Source: an uncultured Lachnospiraceae bacterium (GTDB lineage Bacteria; Bacillota; Clostridia; Lachnospirales; Lachnospiraceae). Taken from it: a stretch of 64,000 nucleotides of DNA. Position numbers and translations under genes: made by a program. The notes beneath the pieces are model-generated. The model ran no database searches, had not been told where the DNA came from, and saw nothing but the letters and a program-made list of their open reading frames with translations. The stretch spans positions 1 to 64,000 of the forward strand of contig CAJTSD010000003.1 in NCBI GenBank assembly GCA_910578795.1, in the 5' to 3' direction. Shown here piece by piece: positions 33,586 through 44,300 of the stretch. Each line of letters starts with the position of its first letter. Positions within the stretch are counted from its first letter, which is position 1.

Positions 33586-34944
33586 CTAAAAATAACCCTG
33601 AAACGCCGGTACAATAATCACAACCATAATCATACCCAAAAGCATCATCATCGGTACCAGCAGCTTTGTTCCGGCTTTCTCTCCAAGCCGCCTTGCCATA
33701 TGCTTTCTTTCCTCAAAAGCATACGCTGCTTCCTCCCGCAAAAGAATCGCAAGATTTGTCGCGCCCTTCCTGATATTCTGCGAGAGCATTGTTGCGAGCT
33801 TATTATAAGACTGCACTCTGCAACGCCGTCCGAAACGTTCATACGCCTTCGTCTGCGCTACTCCGCTTTCCATTTCGTAGATTGTCAAAAGCATTTCCTC
33901 ATATGCATATCTTTTTTTGCCCGTTTCCTGCTTTTTTACACCGTAATCCTGCGCTACCCTCTGCCATGCATTTGGAACCGTCATACCCGCACCAATCAAA
34001 AGCGCAAGGGCGCTTACAATTTCCGGATAATCCATTTTTAGCTGCTCATTTCTGTCCGCAACCTGTTTTTTTAAATCTCTGTCCGCACCAAAATATACAA
34101 TCAATGCAAGCAACGGTGTGGCAAACACCAAAAGAATGCCCGTATTGCCTTTTTTATAGCGCCAGCTTATCCCTTCTGCATTCATTTGTGACGGAAGTGT
34201 CATAAATTTTTCATTTTTCGTTTTATCCTGTATTTCCTGAAGCTCCTTTATAATCCGTTCTTTTTTTGACGGCTGAATTGCCTTGGAATAAACCATACAG
34301 TTAAGCAAATGATGCACTTCAAAAGTTTCACAGCTTACCACCGCCGTAACCTCTACAAGCCTTGGCGTATCAAGAACATCCTGAATCAGCGTTCCCTCAC
34401 AATCTATATACACGCCATCTGTCTTCCATTCTACCGTAAACGGAAAGCCATTCAGACCTTCTATCAGATTCAGCTGATATGCAACCTTATCTAACGACGC
34501 ATTTTCCCCAAGCATTGCCTTTTCAAGAAGCGGTAAAAATTCCGCTAAAAGCAACTTCAATTCACTCTCCTGATAAAGTCGTTCTTCCACGTACAAGTCA
34601 ACCTCATATGTCCCCATGCTGTCTTTTGCAATAAGGCTTACCGCTTTTTCACCGTCACCATACGCATTTCGCTCAATAGCGTTATCAACAATCGTTGTCT
34701 GATTTTCCTCTTTTATCCACACGAAAACAGCTAAAATAAGTCCTCCAGCCACAATGATGCTGCATAACCACAATTTTTTGATTACATACGCTTTCTGCCT
34801 GACGGACGTATCTCCTGTAGGCTCCAAGGTTTGCAATGCCTCCCGTACAGAACTGTTATACAGGATTTTATCAGGCTTTTTCGACATCCGTTCGAGCCTG
34901 TTATAAATAAATTCCGCAAATTTTTTATGTTTGTTTTTACGCAT
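33586..34944 (-). CDS. tadC: TadC-like inner membrane platform protein
   Basis: The C-terminal about 200 residues are a type II secretion F domain: MDYPEIVSALALLIGAGMT, ERFGRRC, and two closing helices (LVPMMMLLGMIMVVIIVPAF). The N-terminal half has one helix (SIIVAGGLILAVFVW) and a long extracytoplasmic insert of about 180 residues that is unusual compared with proteobacterial TadC (about 300 residues) but common in Clostridia. GAGGTG plus AAGGA precede the ATG. Confidence 0.85.
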   Translation of the reverse strand: MRKNKHKKFAEFIYNRLERMSKKPDKILYNSSVREALQTLEPTGDTSVRQKAYVIKKLWLCSIIVAGGLILAVFVWIKEENQTTIVDNAIERNAYGDGEKAVSLIAKDSMGTYEVDLYVEERLYQESELKLLLAEFLPLLEKAMLGENASLDKVAYQLNLIEGLNGFPFTVEWKTDGVYIDCEGTLIQDVLDTPRLVEVTAVVSCETFEVHHLLNCMVYSKAIQPSKKERIIKELQEIQDKTKNEKFMTLPSQMNAEGISWRYKKGNTGILLVFATPLLALIVYFGADRDLKKQVADRNEQLKMDYPEIVSALALLIGAGMTVPNAWQRVAQDYGVKKQETGKKRYAYEEMLLTIYEMESGVAQTKAYERFGRRCRVQSYNKLATMLSQNIRKGATNLAILLREEAAYAFEERKHMARRLGEKAGTKLLVPMMMLLGMIMVVIIVPAFQGYF

Positions 34945-34947
34945 TCC

Positions 34948-35739
34948 TTACACCTCTATATTCAGAATCCTGTTTGAAATCCTGCATGCTAGACCATACA
35001 CAATTAATGCAGCTGTCATAATTGCCTGTCCCATGATATTGTGATAAAGCCCTTCAAAATACCCTTTTGACGTAATGGAAATGTAAGCTATGATAAAAAA
35101 TGGAATATAACGCATAATTGTCTGCTCCAGCTTTTTTTCACTCATAATGGTATCAATTTCAATTCGGACCGCTTGCTTATCACCGATAATTTCCGCTGTA
35201 TTTGCTATAATTGCCTGCATATTACCGCCGCCTCTTTTTGCAATCCGAAATGTATCCGCAAAATCCCTGATATCCTGCACACTGCTGCGTTTTGCCAAAT
35301 TCAATAACGCATCCTCCAGCTGTTCATTATTTGCAAGCTTTCTAAGCAATAGCCGAAGCTCATACGCCATAAGGGATTCGACTCCATATAACACCACAAT
35401 TTCCTTATAAGCCTCCTGAAACGCATTCTCAAAACTGTATCCTGTCTGAAGATTGGAAGACACACTCAATATGACATCACGAAACTCTGCCTCCAGCTTT
35501 CGTTTTCTCTTTTGGCAAAGCTGTTCCTTTTTTTCCTTAAGGGCAATTACCGCAAACGGCATCAGTAAGAAAAATGCAACAATACTGTCATAAAACAAAT
35601 ATGCCGTCAATCCGATAAACGTGCCTTCTAAAATTACGTAAGCTGCCAACTCTTTTTTTGAAAAGTGATATACTGCATAATCCAAAATTGGCGGATGCCT
35701 TCCCCTTCCAATTCCCATTTTATTTGTTTTATTTTTCAC
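34948..35739 (-). CDS. tadB: TadB-like inner membrane platform protein
   Basis: The start is a GTG at 35739 after GGGAGGAATATT, overlapping the ATPase gene by 11 bp. It has two N-terminal membrane segments, a T2SSF domain with FRDVILSVSSNLQTGYSFENAF and FRIAKRGGGNMQAII, and a C-terminal helix pair. TadB and TadC form the membrane platform on which the ATPase works. Confidence 0.87.
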   Translation of the reverse strand: MKNKTNKMGIGRGRHPPILDYAVYHFSKKELAAYVILEGTFIGLTAYLFYDSIVAFFLLMPFAVIALKEKKEQLCQKRKRKLEAEFRDVILSVSSNLQTGYSFENAFQEAYKEIVVLYGVESLMAYELRLLLRKLANNEQLEDALLNLAKRSSVQDIRDFADTFRIAKRGGGNMQAIIANTAEIIGDKQAVRIEIDTIMSEKKLEQTIMRYIPFFIIAYISITSKGYFEGLYHNIMGQAIMTAALIVYGLACRISNRILNIEV

Positions 35740-36967
35740 AATATTCCTCCCCTGCTGCCAGCAGTTTCTCCGTATGTGTAAGTCTGTCAACCTTCTCAAG
35801 CCTTCCTACTATAGTTCCTTGTTCTTCACCGCTCTCCTCAAACCGGTAAATCGGCTTTGTCACAATTTCGCCCTCTCTAAATTCAATAATTTCTGTAATT
35901 TCAATTACTTTGCGGGACTTATCGCGCAGCCGTCCCAAATGAACAATCACATCCACTCCCGACGCAATCTGCCTTCTAACTGCCGCAAGCGGCAAATCCA
36001 TTCCCATAAGAACCATAGTTTCAAGCCGCACAAGCATATCCTTGGAAGAATTTGCATGCCCTGTGGAAAGACTTCCGTCATGCCCCGTATTGAGCGCCTG
36101 CAGCATATCAATTGCCTCGCTGCCTCGGACTTCTCCGACAATGATTCTGTCAGGACGCATACGCAATGACGATTTTATCAAGTCCCTGATTGTAATTGCC
36201 TTTGCGCCCTCCGCGTTTGCATTCCTTGTTTCAAGCCGTACCAAATTGGGAATTTCCTGCAACTGAAGCTCTGCCGAATCTTCTATTGTAATAACACGTT
36301 CATTTTTGGGAATATCATGCGATAATGCATTTAGAAATGTTGTTTTTCCGGAACCCGTTCCGCCGCTGATAAAAATATTGTAGCCCGCCCTGACAAGCCT
36401 TGCAAGCTCCTCTGCCGCTTCTTCTGTAATAGAGCCAAACTTTATCAAATCCTTCATCAAAATCGGTTTATCGGGAAACCGCCTTATCGTTACAATCGGA
36501 CCGTTCAGCGCCACCGGTGCAAGTACAATATTCACGCGCGCACCATTCTCAAGTCTTGCATCCACAATCGGCGACGCCTCATTTACTGCCCTGTTGCACT
36601 TTGCTACAATCTGCTGTATAACATCCTCCAGTTTTTCTTCTGTATCAAAGTGCTTGTCCCACTGATAAATGCGTCCTGCTTTTTCAACAAAAATATTATC
36701 TGTTCCATTAATCATAATTTCTGTCACATCATTAGATTCCAAAAGTTCCTGTATGACATCCATTTTTCGTATGGAATGGAACACACTTTTTCCAATCTCC
36801 TGCCGCTGCATCAGGGAAAGTCCGCAGCTGCGCCCAAGACCAACAATCAAATTATCAATCATATCCTGTATTTCATTGTCAGGTACCTCTCTCGACAAAT
36901 CAATGCGCCCTCTTACACTGCTGCCAATATGCTGTTTCCATTCCTCATATTTTTTGCTGCTCTCCAT
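35729..36967 (-). CDS. tadA: TadA/CpaF secretion ATPase
   Basis: Hexameric ATPase of the Flp pilus machine. Walker A SGGTGSGKTT is at 201-210; also seen are the Asp box, ITIEDSAELQLQ, Walker B-like RPDRIIVGEVRGSEA and the His box TGHDGSLSTGHANS. The length (412) is typical. ATG 36967 lies within the end of the TadZ gene (23-bp overlap) with only GAACAGG just upstream, so translation depends on coupling. Confidence 0.95.
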   Translation of the reverse strand: MESSKKYEEWKQHIGSSVRGRIDLSREVPDNEIQDMIDNLIVGLGRSCGLSLMQRQEIGKSVFHSIRKMDVIQELLESNDVTEIMINGTDNIFVEKAGRIYQWDKHFDTEEKLEDVIQQIVAKCNRAVNEASPIVDARLENGARVNIVLAPVALNGPIVTIRRFPDKPILMKDLIKFGSITEEAAEELARLVRAGYNIFISGGTGSGKTTFLNALSHDIPKNERVITIEDSAELQLQEIPNLVRLETRNANAEGAKAITIRDLIKSSLRMRPDRIIVGEVRGSEAIDMLQALNTGHDGSLSTGHANSSKDMLVRLETMVLMGMDLPLAAVRRQIASGVDVIVHLGRLRDKSRKVIEITEIIEFREGEIVTKPIYRFEESGEEQGTIVGRLEKVDRLTHTEKLLAAGEEYCEK

Positions 36968-37961
36968 CCTGTTCTATCATTCCTTTCATATATGCCCCAA
37001 GCGGTGAAATTGAAAGCTGTCCTATATTTGAAACGGAATTTTCCCAGCCTGCCGGTAAATCAAACGTTATGCACTTTTCAAGTACCGCTCCAAGCTCCTT
37101 AACGTTTGCAAGCTGTTCAAACTGTGCATACATTGCCTTTGAAACAGTATCCTTTGCCGATAGAAAATAAACCACATCACTTTTCTCAAGGAAATCATAA
37201 AAACCCTTACAACTCTCTGTCAAATCCACTACAATTTCAAAATAATCCCCACTATGTAAAAGAATATCCAGGCATCTTTTCCATTCATTCTCCTCAATAT
37301 CCACCAAATCCGAATAATCCAAAGCCGGTGGCAAATAATCAACACCGTGTATTGTTCTTTTAATACCCTCAAGTTTATACATCAGTTTATCCGAATGCTT
37401 TAAAGCAAAATACAAAAAATCTGTTATATCCGATTCATATTTTACTCCCAGCAGTTCTTCAAATCCCGAAAACGGCTGCATACTGATATAAAGCACCCTA
37501 TGCCCCATATCGGACAAAACCTGTGAAGCCGTCAAAGCTGCCACGCTCTGCCCTTTATGCCTGTCCGGTGAATAAAAACTGATAAGCCTTGTCTGTGTAT
37601 GCCCTTTCCTTGGAGCACTGACACAGTTCTCGTCCAAGGCAAACGCATCAAGTATCTCACGAATCAGCCGTTCCATTGACTGGTATTTGGATACAATACT
37701 ATATCCCGTAATACCCGCAAGCCCGTCTTCCTGCAAAATAAAAACCTTTTGTGCCGCTATATTTATGACATTTGTGTCATAAATATTTTCACCTACAAGT
37801 AAAATTTCAAATGGTTCCTCCTTTGACCTCGCCACAGCCTGACTCACGGAGTCAAACACAATGACTTCAAATCCCGCAGGATTTTTTTTGGATAAATATG
37901 CCTGCAGCATTGTCAGATAATCGCTGTCTTTATCGCAAATTGCAAATTTTTTGGTATTCAT
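36945..37961 (-). CDS. TadZ/CpaE-like localisation protein with degenerate ATPase site
   Basis: Residues 1-110 form an atypical receiver-like domain (FAICDKDSDYLTMLQAYL). Residues about 130-330 are MinD/ParA-like: LISFYSPDRHKGQSVAALTA stands where a deviant Walker A would be (K-G-G-x-G-K-T/S), but the sequence is KGQSVA, so the invariant lysine-threonine pair is missing. VLYISMQPFSG and YFEIVVDLTESCKG follow as later MinD strands. TadZ proteins position the pilus machine at a pole. Here ATP use is doubtful. Confidence 0.8.
   Translation of the reverse strand: MNTKKFAICDKDSDYLTMLQAYLSKKNPAGFEVIVFDSVSQAVARSKEEPFEILLVGENIYDTNVINIAAQKVFILQEDGLAGITGYSIVSKYQSMERLIREILDAFALDENCVSAPRKGHTQTRLISFYSPDRHKGQSVAALTASQVLSDMGHRVLYISMQPFSGFEELLGVKYESDITDFLYFALKHSDKLMYKLEGIKRTIHGVDYLPPALDYSDLVDIEENEWKRCLDILLHSGDYFEIVVDLTESCKGFYDFLEKSDVVYFLSAKDTVSKAMYAQFEQLANVKELGAVLEKCITFDLPAGWENSVSNIGQLSISPLGAYMKGMIEQDGEQQKI
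37766..37779. repeat. TGACA-N4-TGTCA palindrome, copy 3
   Basis: TGACATTTGTGTCA with perfect 10-bp arms ATTTATGACA/TGTCATAAAT (37761-37784), inside the TadZ gene (codons for Y-D-T-N-V-I), a different codon phase from copy 2. Confidence 0.8.
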
Positions 37962-37983
37962 TTTAACAGTTACACTCCTTAAT

Positions 37984-38484
37984 CTAATAAACTCCCATAT
38001 ACATCATTATCAGGCTTATAAATGCAGGTACTGACAGCCTTATAACACATTTCTTATTGGTTTTATCTACCACATAAGGATCCATACTTCCTGTAAGCGC
38101 AGTCTTTTTTACATATCTGCCAAAATAACGAATCCGCTCTCTGCATTCCCAAAACAGTACTACTTTCATTCCGGAAATGATGGCTGCGGCTACAAATGTA
38201 GCAAACAGATATTGTATAATTTGCCCACATTTCATAAAACATCCTGTCATCATGAGAAGCTTCACATCCCCTGCACCCAGTCCGCCCATTAGATAAAAAG
38301 GATAAAATGCCGCAAAAATTATTACTGCCGCCACACACCTCATAAGTGCCTCAATAACAGAATATGACACACATGTCATAATAAAAGCAGATATAATTCC
38401 TGCAAGAATACACAGATTTGGTATCCTGTAAAACCGTAAATCCATATAAACGGCTACACAAAATACACCGATCAGAATAATCAT
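37984..38484 (-). CDS. A24 prepilin peptidase, first copy
   Basis: The first gene of the Tad operon. Catalytic aspartates are in YMDLRFYRIPN (residue about 15) and GGLGAGDVKLL (G-x-G-D, residue about 73). There are five to six membrane helices in 166 residues, CpaA/TadV type. GGAAGGAACG precedes ATG 38484. Confidence 0.88.
   Translation of the reverse strand: MIILIGVFCVAVYMDLRFYRIPNLCILAGIISAFIMTCVSYSVIEALMRCVAAVIIFAAFYPFYLMGGLGAGDVKLLMMTGCFMKCGQIIQYLFATFVAAAIISGMKVVLFWECRERIRYFGRYVKKTALTGSMDPYVVDKTNKKCVIRLSVPAFISLIMMYMGVY
38365..38378. repeat. TGACA-N4-TGTCA palindrome, copy 4
   Basis: TGACACACATGTCA inside the first A24 peptidase gene, codons for M-T-C-V-S, the same phase as copy 2. Confidence 0.8.
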
Positions 38485-38791
38485 ATTCTTACGTTCCTTC
38501 CCTATACCATATTAAATTCATTGTTGTGAAAATTTGTCGGAAACCGACGGAATATTTTTGCGTTTTATGTCAACTCCCGCTGACAGTTATTGAATATAGC
38601 ACAAGAAAAAAATATTGTCCACCCTTATTTTAATATTTGTAAATATTTACCAATAAAGATGAACAATATTTTTAAATTTTTATGTATTTTCATGGCAATT
38701 TTTTTGCATAAAACAAATGCCCGAAATCTATACTATAAATAAAATGATAGTTGCTAACGCACGTGCATTTCATTATGAAAGGACAGCCTCT
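38485..38791. other. 307-bp divergent control region
   Basis: AT-rich. It contains the Tad promoter (38593-38621), a small hairpin GTCGG-AAA-CCGAC around 38538-38550 and inverted repeats AATATTGT/ACAATATT around 38611 and 38664. A + strand promoter for DUF2508 is probable near TATACT (about 38740), with no good -35. No gene is seen. Confidence 0.5.
38593..38621 (-). promoter_or_regulatory. Promoter of the Tad operon
   Basis: Minus strand TGGACA (38621-38616), 17-bp spacer, TATATT (38598-38593), about 110 bp from the first ATG. Confidence 0.7.
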
Positions 38792-39163
38792 ATGAAAACA
38801 TATTTCAGCCTCAAAAAGATACTTAATCCTTCTTCTGCCAATCAGCAAAACGCTGATGCAACGCCACATGCGCTGACTCCGCGCGAACTACTGCTCTCCG
38901 ATATCGAAAAAACACAGCACGCCTTGGAAATCGCCTACTCAGGCTTTGACAACGTAACAGATCCCGATTTAATAGACTGTTACATTTATGAAATTGATTC
39001 TGCCCTAAAACGGTACCGTTTTCTGCTCCAACAGGCAGAACGCATGCAGTTATATGAGCAATATACGGCATGCAATTCCTTTGATGCTTATGAAGACTTT
39101 GAAGATGACACGCTCCCAACCATCCCGGCTATGCCATATAACCTCTCCTTGCATCATAATTGA
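38792..39163 (+). CDS. DUF2508 (YaaL-like) family protein
   Basis: The start ATG 38792 follows AAAGGACAG; an upstream frame has no site. The core LLSDIEKTQHALEIAYSGFD and NVTDPDLIDCYIYEIDSALK (residues about 40-90) is the DUF2508 signature. The family is small, cytosolic and of unknown function in Firmicutes. Its last 35 bp overlap the end of fliS on the other strand, a tail-to-tail overlap. Confidence 0.85.
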   Translation: MKTYFSLKKILNPSSANQQNADATPHALTPRELLLSDIEKTQHALEIAYSGFDNVTDPDLIDCYIYEIDSALKRYRFLLQQAERMQLYEQYTACNSFDAYEDFEDDTLPTIPAMPYNLSLHHN

Positions 39164-39605
39164 CAAGGCTTTCGTTGATATCTGTTTTTCCATATGTAAA
39201 GCCGGCGTAAACGTCCTGAATATTATCCATAAGAGGCTCTGAATGGTCATCCTTGCTTATGGTATAATACGCGTCATGAAGCTTCGTAAAAATCATTTTT
39301 AATACATCAAGATTATCGGTCTTGTTTCCAAAAATGTCATTTGCAAGCTCTCTGTCCGCAAAACAATATATTGCAAATAAATTCTTGGAAATCTCATACT
39401 CAAAGTTGAGGCTTGTGCGCATCTGACCGATGCACTCCCTCGCAAGTTCCAGATTGCGCACAAACTCCTGCTTATTCTCCGCCTCATGTGCCTTTACCGC
39501 ATCCTCAAGATAAACCAAGAGCATTTCATACACAATCACAACAAGCTGCGTACGGTTCGCCTGCGTAATACGTCTTGTAAAAATCTGTTTATTTTCCTTT
39601 GTCAT
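39129..39605 (-). CDS. fliS: FliS, flagellin export chaperone
   Basis: FliS binds the disordered C-terminus of flagellin until export. The protein shows TRRITQANRTQLVVIVYEML and LNFEYEISKNLFAIYCF, the four-helix FliS pattern, plus an extended C-terminus. ATG 39605 is six bases after GGAGG. Lying right after the flagellin gene supports the call. Confidence 0.85.
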   Translation of the reverse strand: MTKENKQIFTRRITQANRTQLVVIVYEMLLVYLEDAVKAHEAENKQEFVRNLELARECIGQMRTSLNFEYEISKNLFAIYCFADRELANDIFGNKTDNLDVLKMIFTKLHDAYYTISKDDHSEPLMDNIQDVYAGFTYGKTDINESLVNYDARRGYMA

Positions 39606-39641
39606 CATAACCCTCCACACTGCCAATACGAAAACGAATCC

Positions 39642-41366
39642 TTACTGCAACAGCTGCAATACCTGCTGCGGTCTTTCATTTGCCTGTGCAAGCATTGATG
39701 TTGATGCCTGTACAAGCACCTGTACGGTTGAGTATTCTGTCATTTCCGTCGCCATATCGACATCCATAATACGTGAATATGCCGCCGTCATGTTTTCTTC
39801 TGTCGTATCAAGGTTGGTAACAATATGCTCAAGACGGTTTGCATATGCACCGATTTTTGCACGCACGCCTGACAGATAATTGATTGCCTTTCCGACAACA
39901 TCAATTGCTGCGGTTGCTTTATCCTCTGTTGTAATGTCAAGATTATCCACGCCTAAATAAAGTGTATTCAAATCCGGAATTTCGATTTCAAGAATCTGTC
40001 CCTCGTTTGCACCGACCTGAATCTGCATTGCACCCATTCCGGTAATATTGAGCTGGATACAATCCTGTGGCGTATTTCCGCCAATTGTGTAGGTTGTCTT
40101 TGTCGTTTCCTTTATCTGATAAAGGTAATCATTCATTGTATATTCTTTTCTGCTGCCGTCTGCAAGTGTCGGATCCGCATTTACATTTTTCGGTTCCTGA
40201 TGCAACACTAAACCAATGTTTCCTTCCTTATCCTGACCATCAGCATCTGTATATTTATACGTAATATGCATTTCTCCTGTGTCCTTGTCACAAGTCATAT
40301 CGGTTATTTCAACATTTTTCTGATTATTTCCCTCAAAGTACTCCTCTAATCCCTTCGCAACATTCTTATAATCATCCTTGGAAACCATGTTCGGATCAAA
40401 AGCTCCGTTTTCATCTTCTCCGCCTACATTAATAAGGTTGATATTATATCTGACCGTTGTAGCCGAATCCACTGCAACAGAAACGTTTCTGTATGTATGG
40501 GTTGTAAATGCTGACGAAACGGTTGTTGTTGTTGCAAGCCCAGCCGCCGTATGACTTCTGTCATTTACCGCAAGCTTTATCTCAAAGTCACCCTGTGACT
40601 TAATGACAATATTTTCATCCTCAATCGTTACAAGTGAATCCTCCGGAAACGCTTTAATACCGCTAATGTCATTTTTATTATAAGGTTTACCGTCACCAGC
40701 ATCTGCACTCTTTTTCAAGGCGTCCTTCACATCATCAGCGCTCGATATCTGATATGTTTCTTTATTTTCGATGCTTTTAACAGCCTTTTCTCCTGTAGTT
40801 GTGCTAGTGACATCACCCGTATAAGTTGTAATCGTATCCTCATAATGATAATATTCAATCTGTCCAATCACATACGTACCACTTGCAACGCCATCCGTAT
40901 ACGACATCACCTTTACGTTTTCCGTATTCGTATATCCCTTATACGCAAATGTTCCATCAAGAAGATTCTGCGCATTAAACTGTGTTGTGTCCGCAATTCT
41001 GTCAAGCTCTGCAATCAGCTCGTCAATCTCAAGCTGGATCTGTTTTCTGTCATCATCCGAATTTGTGCCGTTTGCTGACTGAATCGCAAGCTCATTCATT
41101 CTCTGAAGAATATCATGCATCTCTGCCATAGCGCCGTCCGCAGTGTTTACAACAGAAAGACCGTCATTCGAGTTTTGGTTTGCACGGATTATGCTTTTAA
41201 TCTGGGAATTCATTTTTCTTGCAATTGCAAGTCCTGCCGCATTATCAGATGCCTTATTGATTTTAAGTCCACTCGAAAGCCTTAATGTAGAATTAGAAAG
41301 TCTTGTGTCATTATTTGCCAATGCATTTTGTGCTACTACTGATGAAATATTTAAATTTATTCTCAT
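39642..41366 (-). CDS. Flagellin
   Basis: Conserved D0/D1 ends surround a variable centre. N-terminal: SSGLKINKASDNAAGLAIA and the ANQNSNDGLSVVNTADGAM stretch. C-terminal: GAYANRLEHIVTNLDTTEEN and a final QVLQLLQ. The middle (about 150-480) is a long surface-exposed region rich in Asp, Thr and Lys. The total of 574 residues is longer than Bacillus Hag (about 300). GGAGG is seven bases before the ATG. It is cotranscribed with the FliK-like gene 29 bp upstream and with fliS. Confidence 0.97.
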   Translation of the reverse strand: MRINLNISSVVAQNALANNDTRLSNSTLRLSSGLKINKASDNAAGLAIARKMNSQIKSIIRANQNSNDGLSVVNTADGAMAEMHDILQRMNELAIQSANGTNSDDDRKQIQLEIDELIAELDRIADTTQFNAQNLLDGTFAYKGYTNTENVKVMSYTDGVASGTYVIGQIEYYHYEDTITTYTGDVTSTTTGEKAVKSIENKETYQISSADDVKDALKKSADAGDGKPYNKNDISGIKAFPEDSLVTIEDENIVIKSQGDFEIKLAVNDRSHTAAGLATTTTVSSAFTTHTYRNVSVAVDSATTVRYNINLINVGGEDENGAFDPNMVSKDDYKNVAKGLEEYFEGNNQKNVEITDMTCDKDTGEMHITYKYTDADGQDKEGNIGLVLHQEPKNVNADPTLADGSRKEYTMNDYLYQIKETTKTTYTIGGNTPQDCIQLNITGMGAMQIQVGANEGQILEIEIPDLNTLYLGVDNLDITTEDKATAAIDVVGKAINYLSGVRAKIGAYANRLEHIVTNLDTTEENMTAAYSRIMDVDMATEMTEYSTVQVLVQASTSMLAQANERPQQVLQLLQ

Positions 41367-41395
41367 TGTCTAACCTCCACTATCATGTTGTGTTC

Positions 41396-44300
41396 CTATT
41401 CTTGTAATGCCGTTAAAAAAGCCTTCGCCGTCTGATATAGCATGGCGGTTGATGCCTTGCTGTCAGTACTTTGTACTTGCCTGTCCTGACCAAATTTGCC
41501 CAAATCAAGTGAATTTGACTGTACCAAATGAACAGATACCTTCTTCTCACTTTCACCGGAAAGCTCCTTTGTTACCTTCTGTTTCAGTTCCTCAATCTCC
41601 GCTTTTCCTGCTTTATTTTCATACACCACCATACCGGAAATGCCTTTATCCGTCACATCAAATTCCGCCGCAACCTTTCCAAACTCATGTGTTTCAAGTG
41701 TTACGGATACCTTTCCTGCCTCTGCAGCATTGTGGTAAATTTTCAGATTGACTGAGGTAATCTCACCCTTTATATTCATGGGTACTTCATAGTTTTCCTC
41801 TTTTGCAAGGTTTCCTGCAAGTGTCAATCCTTTATATAATGACTGCGCAGCCTTGACATCAATCCGTGAAGCACCCTTTTTGTAAATCATCTTCTCAACG
41901 GCTTTCCCTGCTTCGTCTATGATTTCCTTATAAGCTGCATTTGCACTTTCTTTATTTGCAAGTGCCTCCGTAAACCGCTGTGACTTTTCAATAATGCTTC
42001 GTTCCGCATCATTCATGACGGTATTATTCAACGCAGTATCACCTGCCAAAGCTTCTGACTCTGTCGCTACCTCTTCATCCGTATCGGCGGAATCAGACTT
42101 GTCAATAATCTGCCGGAACAAAGAACCTCTGTCAAGCATAAGCATTTCAGCCGCCTGAATATTGTCCACACTGATTGACTGCCCATACGATATCAGCGAT
42201 TCAATCACCTGCTCATCAATCTTTTGTACCTCATTCAGGTTTTCCTGGAAGTTCTTTAAATTCTCTCTCTTCCACTCCTCCTGCTTTTCCTGACTTTCTG
42301 ACATCTGTGTCATTTTTATGCTATCCGCAAACTGCTCAATCGTCGTTGTTTCCGACAGTTCCACATCCTTGAGCTTCTCCACATCCGTCTTCCCCGCAAG
42401 CTCTGTATTAATCTCACCGGAAAGTCTTGCATAATACTGCTCCTGCTCATGCTGCTGTGCATCATCTGAATTTTCCTTGTGAAATCCACTCATAATCTGC
42501 TCGTCAATCGCCTTACCCTTTACAAGCAGCTCCTCAAGCGCTCCAAACTCATCGTCCACACGCACATCCATATTTTTGTCAGCCGAAGTCCTGATTGCCG
42601 AAAGCATATTCTTAAAATTCATCTGCGCACCTGTCGCAACCACGCTTCCAATTACCGCTCCGTCCGAGCGTTCAATCTGCCGGAATAATCTGTAAATACC
42701 AATATATGCTTCTCTCTCTGCTTCAGAAATATTTCCTGCTCTGTCAAGCTTCTGCAAAAATGTCGAATACTTCTGTGCATCCCCGTCTAAATCCCTGCTC
42801 TTTTCACTCAAATATTCGTCAAGCTCTTCCATCGTCATTTCAAGCGGGTTCTTCTGTTCCCGTATCATTTGAAGTGTTGTTGCAGGCGTCATACGGTTTA
42901 TCACACCACTGATTTTGCTGTCCGCTTCCTTCACCGCGTTGATATTGTCCTCGTTGATTTCCATGCTGTTGTAGCCGAGTATCCTGACAGCTCTTCGGTT
43001 TGCCTCACTCGTTTCCAATCCCATGTCTTCCAAAATATCATCCACATTGCGGAATGCTTTACTGATTTTATCGCCCAAATCCTTTCTAGGTGCGGTCATA
43101 AGCGTTTCATATGCCTGTGAAGCCTGCTTCTGCTGATTTTGGTTTTGTCCCTGACCTTTATTCTCCTCTGAAAACTCGTTCTGAAGCGCGGTTCCCTCTT
43201 CATGAATCCGGTTCAGTGTATAAGACTGCGCGCCCATTACCAGTTTTCCGATAACTGCTGCAGGAAGCCCGGAAAGCTCTTTTGTTTTGGTGATGGTTTC
43301 CTCAAACAAAAGCGCCCTCTGCGCGTTTTCTTCCGGACTATTACCTCTAAATAACACGGCTCTTATGGATTCCTCCACTGCCTTTAATGCGTCCACAACC
43401 TTGGAAAGCTCCGTTGTATCAATGGAAATGCCTGCCTTTAAAAGATGCCTGTTTGCTTCCTCCGTCATCATAAGGCGGATTTCCTCAAGCTGCCGCTTAG
43501 CTTCCACTTCCCGAAGCGACGCTTCATCTGTAGCAATCTTTGGCGGATTTTGTGCCGAAGGCTGCTCCTGTTTCTGCGTTGTATCAATTTGCTTCTGCGC
43601 TGCCGCAAGATTCTTGATATTGATATCCTCACCCGACTCAGCTACTGCATGCACTGCTTCGTCCGAAATTCCTTCTACTGTTTCAACAAGCTCCTTTGCC
43701 TGTTCTGCAATCGAAGCTTCTCCTGTTATCAGCGCCTTCGCCGGAGATTTCCCGTTCTCCAATGCAGTAACACAGATTTCCTCTAATGTCTTTTGGTCTA
43801 TCGGTAGCTTTAAGCTCTTTAAATCTGACACAAGTGTCAGATTCTCGGCATTCAGCTCAATCCCCGACTGAACAAGCCACTTCGCATTCTCAAGGGCTTC
43901 ATTCTTCGTCTTCTCATCGGAGTCAAGTCCCGCCTGACTTACGACTGACATAAGCTGCTTCTCAAGATTATCCCAATTTATGCTGTCCGCTTTTTTCGCA
44001 TAATAACTTCCGCTTCCCGCAACCGCATCACTGTAATACCCCTGCGCCTGCTGCATATTGCCAGTGCTTGAAAACTGTGCCTTATAAATATTTTCTATCG
44101 TAGGAGTCTTATGATTTACAACCATATACTTTATCGCATCATCTGAAATTTCCGTAATTCCTGATGCTTCCATAATGGCTCTCACAAGGTCTTCCACATT
44201 TTCATTTGTGACAGGAATGTCACTTTTAGTAAGCATCGTTGACAAGTCATTTACAAGCGTCTGTGCACTTACCCTGCTGCCCGTAATCTCCTCTATTTTA

